Source: DATFLS01 sp964413425
Lineage (GTDB): Bacteria > Fidelibacterota > JAANXI01
NCBI GenBank assembly: GCA_964413425.1
Contig: CAYPST010000099.1
Span: 1 to 15,410, forward strand
Direction of reading: 5' to 3'
DNA length: 15,410 nt
Below, one piece after another: positions 6,477 through 14,089 of the stretch; position 1 is the first letter of the stretch; the number at the start of each line of letters is the position of its first letter. Below the pieces are notes generated by a model, which made no database searches, was not told where the DNA came from, and saw only the letters and a list, made by a program, of their open reading frames with translations. The position numbers and the translations under genes are program-made.

Positions 6477-6914
6477 ATGATTAAGAAGGTCTTTATATTA
6501 GCCTTGTTAGTGGTGGTCTTATTCGGGATGTCAGCGCCGGTGCTGGCGTTCTTGATGCAGCAGGACGAGACCTGCGGCATGGCCTGCTGCTCGTACGATC
6601 ATGAGGACATGCCAATGGTGCACCTGGCCCGGTCCCACCATCAGATGCAACAACCTGCTGAAAGCGGGGATCAACCCTGTCCGCTTATGGGATCCTGCAG
6701 TCCCAGAGATATTCCGGAAGGGTTTGAAGTTGAATCCGGTGTGCCGGTCGTAAAATCGAAAGTAAAAGCCTATGTCTCCGGGAGCTTGTTAAATCCTGAC
6801 CTGCACGAGAACTTCAAGTCTGAAATTCTTTCACACCCTGCATTATTATTCGCCCATCACCCGTTTCTATCTTCACGGGATGTGCTCACCAAGAATTCCA
6901 TTTTAATTATTTAA
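6477..6914 (+). CDS. Small exported Cys/His/Met-rich protein, candidate metal-binding
   Basis: The 145-residue product starts with a Sec signal peptide (MIKKVFILALLVVVLFGMSA, likely cleaved after VLA at residue 24). Next comes a dense metal-ligand region at residues 33-74: Cys33, Cys37, Cys38, Cys68 and Cys74, His42, His49, His54 and His55, and Met35, Met45, Met47, Met57 and Met71. The motif CGMACC with downstream HHQM and CPLMGSC suggests Cu(I) or Ag(I) binding. The C-terminal half is ordinary apart from FAHHPF near residue 130. I do not recognise a named family, although small exported Cys-rich proteins often open copper-efflux operons in this kind of bacterium. It is the first gene of the cluster, starts almost at the predicted transcription start, and lies 97 bases before the TolC-family gene. 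Confidence 0.75.
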   Translation: MIKKVFILALLVVVLFGMSAPVLAFLMQQDETCGMACCSYDHEDMPMVHLARSHHQMQQPAESGDQPCPLMGSCSPRDIPEGFEVESGVPVVKSKVKAYVSGSLLNPDLHENFKSEILSHPALLFAHHPFLSSRDVLTKNSILII

Positions 6915-7011
6915 GACTCTCTCATCGTCAGTCTTATCATTCTGAATGGATCGTTCCGTTCTCTGCTGCGGACCGATTTCGTATCGTTGAACAATATGAG
7001 AGAGGAAAATT

Positions 7012-8298
7012 GTGTACAAAATATTTGCAGGTATACTTGCCGTTTTAATCGCGCTGACCTCCCCGACCATTGCTTTAGTACAGGGCCAGCAAACTGAAGA
7101 ACTCGCCTCTTTACAGGAAGCCATCGACATGGCTCTGGAGAACAATCCGGCCGTCCGTGCTCAGGAAGCGACCTGGCAGGCGGCACTCCAGGAGGTGCCG
7201 GTCGCCGGTGCATGGCCGGAGCCCGCTCTGACCTTCACCCAGTTCGCGCGATCGGTGGAAACCCGGAACGGCCCCCAGTTGCAGCAGCTCGCACTGAACC
7301 AGATGATTCCGCTGTGGGGGACCACCGGGCTCAAGCGGTCCATCGCTCGCCAAAAGGCAGAAAAAGCCGAGCAGGATTACCAGGCGGCCCGGCTCCGCGT
7401 TCGCAGTCAGGTGAAATCGATCTGGAGCGAACTCTACTGGATTGACGCCTCCCTGGCTGTCCTCCGAGAGTATCAGGAACTGCTGGAGACCTTTCGGGAT
7501 ATTGCGCAAACCCGGTATTCCACGGGACAGGGATTGCAGACCTCCGTACTCAAAGCCCGGGTGGAGATTTCCAGTCTGGAGGAAAAGATCCTGAACTTCG
7601 GGGAAATGCGCACCACGTTTGTCCATAACCTGAACAGCAACCTGAACAGACCGATTGATGCTCCGGTTGCCACGATAGACACTCTGGCGATTCCGGAGTA
7701 TACGCTGCAGGAGGCAGCGCTGATAGACTCCCTGGCCCGCTACCGGCAGGATTTGCAGGGGCTGCAGTCCATGATAGAAGCCAATCGGTCCATGGTATCC
7801 CTCCGGCAAAAGCGGAATTTCCCATCGCTGGGCGTCGGTGTGAACTATATCAATATCGGAAATACCTCCCTGGCAGCGCCGGATCCCGGCGCTGACGCCC
7901 TGGCGGTTATGGCAAGAATCGATCTCCCGCTCTGGTTCAGGGCGAACAAGGCCCGGGTGCAGGAGGCGAAGCTGGGATTGGCACAGACCCAATATCAGTA
8001 TGCGGACAAACGCAATGCTGCGGAATCCGAGGTGCGAACCCTGCATTTCAAAATCCTGCAGGTGCAAAAATCATTGGAGTTATACAGTTCGCAACTCATC
8101 CCGGAAGCGGAACAGACATTGAACTCCGCTATGGCAGCCTATAAAACCGGCTCCCTCGGATTTCTGGATTTGCTGGACAGCGAACGGATGATTCTCGAGT
8201 TCAGGCTGAGTTATTACAAAGAACGAGCCACCTACTTTCAACACATTGCCGATCTGGAACAGGCCATCGGCACGCAACTACACTTCAACGGAGAATAA
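7012..8298 (+). CDS. TolC-family outer-membrane efflux channel (CusC role)
   Basis: The GTG start at 7012 is preceded by GAGAGG and opens a signal peptide (MYKIFAGILAVLIALTSPTIA); an ATG at 6996 is out of frame. The 428-residue product has the two repeated halves of the outer-membrane efflux protein family. Each half opens with a long amphipathic helix, such as LQEAIDMALENNPAVRAQEA, and contains segments such as RYSTGQGLQTSVLKARVEIS and AYKTGSLGFLDLLDSERMI. It would form the trimeric channel that takes metal from the RND pump across the periplasm and outer membrane. Unlike E. coli CusC it has no lipobox cysteine in the signal peptide. It is separated from the following gene by only three bases. 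Assignment to Cu/Ag efflux rests on its neighbours, because TolC proteins are not diagnostic by themselves. Confidence 0.9.
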   Translation: MYKIFAGILAVLIALTSPTIALVQGQQTEELASLQEAIDMALENNPAVRAQEATWQAALQEVPVAGAWPEPALTFTQFARSVETRNGPQLQQLALNQMIPLWGTTGLKRSIARQKAEKAEQDYQAARLRVRSQVKSIWSELYWIDASLAVLREYQELLETFRDIAQTRYSTGQGLQTSVLKARVEISSLEEKILNFGEMRTTFVHNLNSNLNRPIDAPVATIDTLAIPEYTLQEAALIDSLARYRQDLQGLQSMIEANRSMVSLRQKRNFPSLGVGVNYINIGNTSLAAPDPGADALAVMARIDLPLWFRANKARVQEAKLGLAQTQYQYADKRNAAESEVRTLHFKILQVQKSLELYSSQLIPEAEQTLNSAMAAYKTGSLGFLDLLDSERMILEFRLSYYKERATYFQHIADLEQAIGTQLHFNGE

Positions 8299-8301
8299 AT
8301 A

Positions 8302-8694
8302 ATGAACCGAATTCATCGATATATCAGCAAACGCAATTTACTGATTTCCCTGAGTATTGTTGGTGCAGGATTAGTACTCGCTGCCTGCAGCGGAAAACAG
8401 GAGTCGGAATCACCCGCTGCGGATACACAACAGCAAGAAGTGGAAGCGGTTCAGCAGTATACCTGCACCATGCATGAGAACGTCGTCCTGTCGGAGCCGG
8501 GTGACTGCCCGATTTGCGAAATGCCGCTGGTCCCGGTCGAACAGGCTTCAGCTGAGACGGGAACTCATCAGCACGACCATGAGGAGCTTCAGGATGGGGA
8601 AGTGTACACCTGTCCCATGCATCCGGATGTGGTTCGGAGTGAACCGGGGAAATGTCCGGAATGCAACATGAATTTGGTGCCCGAAAAGACATAA
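8302..8694 (+). CDS. Lipoprotein with two heavy-metal-binding (HMBD) modules
   Basis: The 130-residue product has a lipoprotein signal with lipobox LAAC, so Cys29 would be acylated. Two heavy-metal-binding modules follow. Module 1 (53-79) has the pattern YTCTMHENVV, EPGDCPICEMPLVP. Module 2 (102-128) has YTCPMHPDVV, EPGKCPECNMNLVP. Each supplies three Cys, a His and two Met ligands, and the linker contains HQHDH (89-93). The protein probably holds Cu(I) or Ag(I) in the periplasm and hands it to the CusB-type adaptor, whose N-terminus carries the same modules. It occupies the place of cusF between the channel and adaptor genes in E. coli but is unrelated to CusF in fold. It starts three bases after the channel gene. 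Its TAA stop directly abuts the left end of an inverted-repeat element. Confidence 0.88.
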   Translation: MNRIHRYISKRNLLISLSIVGAGLVLAACSGKQESESPAADTQQQEVEAVQQYTCTMHENVVLSEPGDCPICEMPLVPVEQASAETGTHQHDHEELQDGEVYTCPMHPDVVRSEPGKCPECNMNLVPEKT

Positions 8695-8986
8695 TCTGAA
8701 TAATTCATACATCTGAGAAGAATAGCATATCCCGAAGGGATCTCTTTGAGACAGATTTGCGCGCCCACAACGGATGGACACGGAAGAAAAGTGAAGAGAA
8801 ATGAAAAAAGAGGCACACACCCCCAGTTATTGGAGGTGGTGTACAGCTACGGAGAGACATGCCCCGAGACACTCTTTCCTTTTTGCTCTTTTCTATTCTT
8901 TCATCCGCGTAGTTCTTTCTTTTCCGTGGTCATCCGTCCCGTAGGGATCCCTCTGGGATGTGCTATTGTTACATGAATAATCCAGG
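8695..8986. mobile_element. Non-coding inverted-repeat element, copy 2 (MITE/REP-like), inside the efflux cluster
   Basis: The 292-base segment starts TCTGAATAATTCAT (8695-8708) and ends ATGAATAATCCAGG (8973-8986), inverted repeats agreeing at 11 of 14 positions. Its left arm has AATAGCATATCCC (8721-8733) with the hairpin ATCCC-GAA-GGGAT (8729-8741). Its right arm has the inverse, GGGATGTGCTATT (8955-8967) with ATCCC-TCT-GGGAT (8947-8959). The right arm also holds CTCTTTTCTATTCTTT (8886-8901) and GTGGTCATCC (8926-8935), exact reverse complements of segments in copy 1. The two arms are similar enough to pair into a long imperfect stem in the transcript. No duplication of flanking bases is clear (ATAA left, AGAA right). 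No real gene is present; short open frames here translate the repeat itself. Confidence 0.65.
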
Positions 8987-9029
8987 AGAACAGAGATTCC
9001 ATCGATGTCAGATGAGAAGGAGTAGAGAC

Positions 9030-10751
9030 ATGAGATTTAGCAATTATTCCCATACGATAAAATTATTGCTTGGAGTCATCATCATTGCAGGAGGACTGGT
9101 GCTTCTGGGATGCTCCGATGACAGCAGTAGAACTTTAACCAGAGAAGCGCAGGCCCAGGTGGAAGAGGGAAATCAGCTGTACACCTGCTCCATGCATCCG
9201 GAGGTGATACGCGATGAACCGGGGGACTGCCCCATCTGCGGCATGGATCTGGTGTCGCTGAAGAACCAGGAAGCGGCGGCCACGGAGCATGATCATCCGG
9301 AACATCAGCAGGAGGGGCAGCGAGCTGCCGCCCAGGAAACCGAGGGTGACCAGCTGTGGACCTGCGGGATGCATCCCAATGTAATCCGGGATGAACCCGG
9401 GAATTGTCCCATCTGTGGCATGAAGCTGACACCGTTGAAGGGGAGTACCCAGGCGGCTTCATCTTCAGCAGATGGAGAGAAAGGAAAAGGAGAAATCCTG
9501 TACTGGCGGGCTCCCATGGATCCCAGCTATATCAGTGATAAGCCAGGGAAGTCTCCCATGGGGATGGACCTGGTGCCGGTCTATGAAGGCGAGGACAATT
9601 TCGGATCCACGATTACTGTGGACCCGACAGTGGTGCAGAATATGGGCGTCCGGACCGCGTCGATCGAACAGCGAAATCTGGTCCGGGAAATCCGTGCGCC
9701 GGGCAGAGTCGCTTACGACGAAACCAAACTGGCTCACATTCACACGAAATTCGACGGGTATATTGAGGAGGCGTATGTGGCAGCCACCGGGCAGCGGGTG
9801 AAGAAGGGCGAGCCTCTGGTGGCCATCTACAGTCCGGAACTGGTGTCCACCCAGGAAGAGTACCTGCAGGCATACCGGGGATATCAGAATGTACAGGCCA
9901 GCGGAAATGAATATAAAGTTACCCAGGCCAGAGACCTCCTCGCCTCTGCCGAACGCCGCCTGGAGTTCTGGGATATTTCGGAAGATCAGATTACGCGCTT
10001 GAAAGAAAGTGGAACCGTCACCAAAACCATGGTTTTGCGCTCCCCCTTTAACGGGGTGGTGATCGAAAAGAAAGCGGTGGACGGCATGCGGATGCAGCCG
10101 GGGATGAAGCTCTATGAAATCGCCGACCTCTCTACCGTCTGGGTGGAAGCCGATATCTACGAATATGAACTTCCCTGGGTGAAGGAAGGCCAGCCGGTGG
10201 AGATGAATCTCTCGTACATGCCGGGCAAGACTCTGGAGGGATATGTGGATTATATCTATCCTTATCTGGATGATAAAACCCGGACAATTAAAGTGCGTTC
10301 TGTTTTCGCGAATGAAAATTACGCGCTGAAACCGGGCATGTATTCCAATGTACGGATTATGTCAGAAATCGGAAAAGAGGTGCTCTCCATTCCGGAAGAG
10401 TCGGTCATCTGGTCCGGTGAGCGCACCCTTATTTTTGTCTCCCTGGGTGACGGCAGGTTTGCTCCCAGAGATGTGAAACTCGGCGCCCTCAGTGGTGACG
10501 GATACTACGAAGTATTATCCGGGACTCAGCCCGGTGAGACGGTGGTCACCTCCGGCCAGTTCCTGCTGGATTCGGAGAGCAAACTCAAGGAAGCGCTCCA
10601 GAAGATGCTGGCCAAACAGCAGTCCAAATCCGAGACGGCTTCAGCGGCCTCCGAAATATCTGTGGAACATCAACAGGCCGATACCGGAGCCGCTCAACAG
10701 GAAACAACGACCGCGCAGGATGGCATGGAGAACATGGAACATGACCATTAA
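9030..10751 (+). CDS. cusB: CusB-type RND periplasmic adaptor with three N-terminal HMBD modules
   Basis: The ATG at 9030 is chosen because AAGGAG at 9017-9022 lies seven bases upstream and a lipoprotein signal follows (lipobox LLGC, Cys28). The frame is open back to 8958, but that extension is translated repeat sequence. The 573-residue protein carries HMBD modules at about 50-78 (YTCSMHPEVI, DCPICGM) and 109-137 (WTCGMHPNVI, NCPICGM), and a third, cysteine-free one at 157-185 (YWRAPMDPSY, SPMGMDLVPVY). The membrane-fusion core follows, with the barrel-sandwich half-motifs HIHTKFDGYIEEAYV and LRSPFNGVVIEKKAV around a helical hairpin. The tail ends MENMEHDH, another possible metal site. It should bridge the CusA-type pump and the TolC-family channel while accepting metal. 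The pump gene begins 111 bases downstream. Confidence 0.95.
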   Translation: MRFSNYSHTIKLLLGVIIIAGGLVLLGCSDDSSRTLTREAQAQVEEGNQLYTCSMHPEVIRDEPGDCPICGMDLVSLKNQEAAATEHDHPEHQQEGQRAAAQETEGDQLWTCGMHPNVIRDEPGNCPICGMKLTPLKGSTQAASSSADGEKGKGEILYWRAPMDPSYISDKPGKSPMGMDLVPVYEGEDNFGSTITVDPTVVQNMGVRTASIEQRNLVREIRAPGRVAYDETKLAHIHTKFDGYIEEAYVAATGQRVKKGEPLVAIYSPELVSTQEEYLQAYRGYQNVQASGNEYKVTQARDLLASAERRLEFWDISEDQITRLKESGTVTKTMVLRSPFNGVVIEKKAVDGMRMQPGMKLYEIADLSTVWVEADIYEYELPWVKEGQPVEMNLSYMPGKTLEGYVDYIYPYLDDKTRTIKVRSVFANENYALKPGMYSNVRIMSEIGKEVLSIPEESVIWSGERTLIFVSLGDGRFAPRDVKLGALSGDGYYEVLSGTQPGETVVTSGQFLLDSESKLKEALQKMLAKQQSKSETASAASEISVEHQQADTGAAQQETTTAQDGMENMEHDH

Positions 10752-10862
10752 TGAGCGAAAGCGCTGGTGAGTGTTATGAACAGTGGACCTACGATGGTTA
10801 GAAATTGTCAGACACGTTCGGTCTCAATGCGGACGTGATACGAAAGATTCTATGGAGTTGTA

Positions 10863-13800
10863 ATGATTGAAAAAATAATTGAATGGTCTATCAATAACAG
10901 ATTTCTGGTGATCATCGCCACCATTGTACTGATAGGAGCCGGGTATTTCGCCATTACCCATACCCCGCTCGATGCGATTCCGGATCTCAGTGATGTCCAG
11001 GTGATCATCAAGACCGAGTACCCGGGGCAGGCGCCGCAGGTGGTAGAAGACCAGGTGACCTATCCCATCACCACGGCAATGATGTCGGTGCCGTATTCCA
11101 AGACGGTTCGCGGGTATTCCATGTTCGGCACCTCGTTTGTCTACATCATCTTCGAGGACGGGACCGATATGTACTGGGCCCGCAGTCGGGTACTGGAGTA
11201 TCTGAGCACTCTGGCGGATCGGCTCCCGGAAGGTGTCACGCCGCAGCTCGGTCCGGATGCCACCGGTGTGGGCTGGGTGTATGAATATACCGTCGAAAGC
11301 GATCAGCACTCGCTGGATCAGCTGCGTTCTCTGCAGGACTGGTATCTCCGGTATGAACTGCTGAGTGTGGACGGGGTAGCCGAAGTCGCCGGCATCGGCG
11401 GATTCGTCAAACAATACCAGGTAGAAGTGGATCCTAATAAGCTGGCAGCCTATAACATTCCGTTAAAGCATGTGATCATGCAGATCAAGAGGAGTAATCA
11501 GGATGTGGGCGGCCGGGTGCTGGAAATGGGTGAAACCGAGTATATGGTCCGCGGACTGGGCTATATCGAAGACATCGAAGATTTCCGGCAAATTCCGCTG
11601 GGCGTGGATAACAGCGGCACTCCGATACAGCTGCGGCAGGTGGCGGATATCCATCTGGGACCGGAGCTGCGCCGCGGAATTGCCGAGCGGGACGGCCTGG
11701 GCGAGACGGTCGGCGGGATCATCGTCATGCGATATGGCGAAAACGCTCTGAAGGTGATCCGGGATGTGAAGCAGAAACTTGAGGAATTAAAGCCCGGACT
11801 CCCGGAAGGTGTGGAGATTATTCCGGTGTATGATCGGTCCGGGTTAATCATCCGGGCGGTGAAAAATCTCTGGCAGAAGCTGGGCGAAGAAATGCTGGTG
11901 GTCTCGCTGGTGATCATTGCCTTCCTGCTGCACCTGCGGAGCAGTTTTGTGATCCTGGTGACGCTGCCGCTGGGGATTCTGGCCTCGTTTCTGGTGATGT
12001 ACTTCCAGGGGATTAATGCCAATATCATGAGCCTGGGAGGGATTGCCATTGCAATTGGTGCGATGGTTGACGCAGCGGTGGTGATGATCGAGAACGCCCA
12101 TAAACATCTGGAGCGGGAACATCCGGAGAGCAATAAGGAGCGGTGGCAGCTCATTCTGCGGGCCAGTAAGGAGGTCGGCCCGGCGCTGTTCTATTCGCTG
12201 TTGATTATTACGGTCTCCTTTATCCCGGTGTTCTCACTGGAAGCCCAGGAAGGGCGCCTGTTCAAACCGCTGGCCTTCACCAAAACCTATGCCATGGCCG
12301 CTTCGGCCATCCTGGCGGTGACCCTGGTGCCGGTGTTGATGGGATTTCTTATCCGGGGCAAGATCCGAACCGAGGAGAAGCATCCGTTGAGTCGCATCTT
12401 GCATTGGGTGTACCGGCCGGTCCTGGATCTGATCCTGCGATTCCGGAAAACCACCGTGGCCATTGCCCTAGTTCTGCTGGGAATAACAGTGATCCCGTAC
12501 AGTCAGCTGGGGTCGGAGTTTATGCCGCCTCTGAATGAAGGCGATCTCCTGTACATGCCAACCACTCCACCGGGGATTTCGGTGACCAAAGCCAAAGAGC
12601 TGCTGCAGCAAACCGACAAGATCATCAAATCCTTCCCGGAAGTGGAGCGGGTGTTCGGGAAGATCGGCCGGGCGGAAACCGCCACGGATCCGGCGCCTCT
12701 CACCATGATCGAGACGACTATCATGCTTAAAGATCGGGAGGAGTGGCGGCCCGGCATGACTATGGAGAAACTGACGCAGCAGCTGGATCAGGCGATTCAG
12801 TTTCCCGGACTGACCAATGCCTGGACCATGCCCATCAAAACCCGGATTGACATGCTCACCACCGGTATCAAAACGCCGGTGGGCATCAAGCTGATGGGCG
12901 AGGATCTCCAGGTCCTCTCGGACATCGGCGAGCAGATTGAGGCGACGCTGCAGGATGTGGACGGGACGCTGAGCGTCTATTCCGAACGGGTGACCGGCGG
13001 CAATTTCATCGATTTCAAGATAAAACGGGCAGAGGCGGCCCGGTTTGACCTGACGGTCAGTGATGTGCAGGACGTCATCAAGAGCGCCATCGGTGGCATG
13101 AACATCGGGTATACCATCGAAGGGCTGGAGCGGTATCCGATTAACGTCCGGTACGGCCGGGAGCTCCGGGATAACCTGCAGAAATTGGAGCGGACCCTGA
13201 TTCCGACGCCGACCGGGGCTCAAATTCCGATCACCCAGGTGGCGGATATCCGGGTTACCAAGGGCGCGCCCATGATTAAGAGCGAGAACGCCCGCCGCAC
13301 CGCCTGGATCTATGTGGATATCGCCGGAAGTGATATCGGCGGATACGTGGAGAATGCCCGGCAGGCCGTGCTGAATAATGTGAACTTCCCGGAAGGCTAC
13401 AGCATGGTCTGGAGCGGCCAGTATGAAAGTATGCAGCGGGTGAAAGCCAAACTGCAGGTCATGATTCCGGTGACCCTGTTGATTATCTTTCTGCTGCTCT
13501 ATTTTCACTTCAAAAACATTCCGGAAAGCCTGCTGGTGATGATGTCGCTGCCGTTTGCGCTGATCGGCGGATTCTGGTTCATGTGGATTTTGAATTACAA
13601 TATGAGTGTGGCCGTGGGGATCGGGTTCATTGCACTGGCCGGAGTGGCTGCCGAACTGGGTGTGGTGATCCTGGTCTACATGAATAATGCGTTAAAAGAA
13701 AAGCCCATGATCAATGGGAAATACCGGATTTCGGATATCAGAGAGGCGGTGATGGATGGCGCCGTGCAGCGTCTGAGACCGGTGATCATGACGGTCGCCA

Positions 13801-13994
13801 CTACCATCATGGGGCTGATACCGATTATGTTCGGCCACGGAACCGGCTCCCAGGTGATGAGACGGATTGTGGCGCCTATGGTGGGTGGTCTGTTCACGGC
13901 AACCATTTTAACGCTGCTGGTGCTGCCGGCGATCTTCTATCTCTGGAAGCGGAATGCTGTCGGGGATGCATCGCTGGGAGAAAGTCCGGCATAA
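10863..13994 (+). CDS. cusA: CusA-type Cu(I)/Ag(I) RND efflux pump
   Basis: The 1043-residue product is a full-length heavy-metal RND transporter of the inner membrane that exports monovalent copper or silver using the proton gradient. A GGAG precedes the ATG at 10863. The proton-relay helix reads GAMVDAAVVMIENAH with Asp403 matching CusA Asp405, rather than the DFG...DGA form of Co/Zn/Cd pumps such as CzcA. The three methionines that bind metal in E. coli CusA (573, 623, 672) have counterparts at Met565 (LYMPTT), Met615 (LTMIETT) and Met664 (RIDMLTTG), with identical 50- and 49-residue spacing. Twelve membrane helices in two halves and two large periplasmic loops are evident. The final helices carry GIGFIALAGVAAELGVV. 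The long open frames on the opposite strand here are shadows. Confidence 0.97.
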   Translation: MIEKIIEWSINNRFLVIIATIVLIGAGYFAITHTPLDAIPDLSDVQVIIKTEYPGQAPQVVEDQVTYPITTAMMSVPYSKTVRGYSMFGTSFVYIIFEDGTDMYWARSRVLEYLSTLADRLPEGVTPQLGPDATGVGWVYEYTVESDQHSLDQLRSLQDWYLRYELLSVDGVAEVAGIGGFVKQYQVEVDPNKLAAYNIPLKHVIMQIKRSNQDVGGRVLEMGETEYMVRGLGYIEDIEDFRQIPLGVDNSGTPIQLRQVADIHLGPELRRGIAERDGLGETVGGIIVMRYGENALKVIRDVKQKLEELKPGLPEGVEIIPVYDRSGLIIRAVKNLWQKLGEEMLVVSLVIIAFLLHLRSSFVILVTLPLGILASFLVMYFQGINANIMSLGGIAIAIGAMVDAAVVMIENAHKHLEREHPESNKERWQLILRASKEVGPALFYSLLIITVSFIPVFSLEAQEGRLFKPLAFTKTYAMAASAILAVTLVPVLMGFLIRGKIRTEEKHPLSRILHWVYRPVLDLILRFRKTTVAIALVLLGITVIPYSQLGSEFMPPLNEGDLLYMPTTPPGISVTKAKELLQQTDKIIKSFPEVERVFGKIGRAETATDPAPLTMIETTIMLKDREEWRPGMTMEKLTQQLDQAIQFPGLTNAWTMPIKTRIDMLTTGIKTPVGIKLMGEDLQVLSDIGEQIEATLQDVDGTLSVYSERVTGGNFIDFKIKRAEAARFDLTVSDVQDVIKSAIGGMNIGYTIEGLERYPINVRYGRELRDNLQKLERTLIPTPTGAQIPITQVADIRVTKGAPMIKSENARRTAWIYVDIAGSDIGGYVENARQAVLNNVNFPEGYSMVWSGQYESMQRVKAKLQVMIPVTLLIIFLLLYFHFKNIPESLLVMMSLPFALIGGFWFMWILNYNMSVAVGIGFIALAGVAAELGVVILVYMNNALKEKPMINGKYRISDIREAVMDGAVQRLRPVIMTVATTIMGLIPIMFGHGTGSQVMRRIVAPMVGGLFTATILTLLVLPAIFYLWKRNAVGDASLGESPA

Positions 13995-14010
13995 GAAAAA
14001 TGAAGAGATC

Positions 14011-14035
14011 CCCGGGGAAGAGTTTTTTCTCCGGG
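14011..14035 (+). terminator. Hairpin after the pump gene, possible weak terminator or attenuator
   Basis: CCCGGGGAA (14011-14019) pairs with TTCTCCGGG (14027-14035), nine pairs including one G-T, around a seven-base T-rich loop. It begins 16 bases after the cusA stop. Only AGTTT follows, so full termination is doubtful; it may reduce expression of the downstream lipoprotein gene or protect the pump mRNA end. Confidence 0.4.
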
Positions 14036-14089
14036 AGTTTCATAACAAAATGATACGACAAACACGATATCTTTGAGAAAGGCGTTTCG

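Noticed and set aside
7111..8067. Minus-strand open frame of 318 residues opposite the TolC-family gene
   Set aside because: It is a codon-bias shadow of a recognisable outer-membrane efflux protein.
8746..8976. Plus-strand open frame of 76 residues in element copy 2
   Set aside because: It lies wholly within the inverted-repeat element, has no ribosome binding site and is not protein-like.
8958..9029. Upstream extension of the CusB-type adaptor
   Set aside because: The extension would be translated from the element's terminal repeat, whereas the ATG at 9030 has AAGGAG and a lipoprotein signal.
12468..13508. Minus-strand open frame of 346 residues opposite cusA
   Set aside because: It is antisense to a clearly coding RND pump, is rich in His, Pro and Arg from codon bias, and has no start signals.
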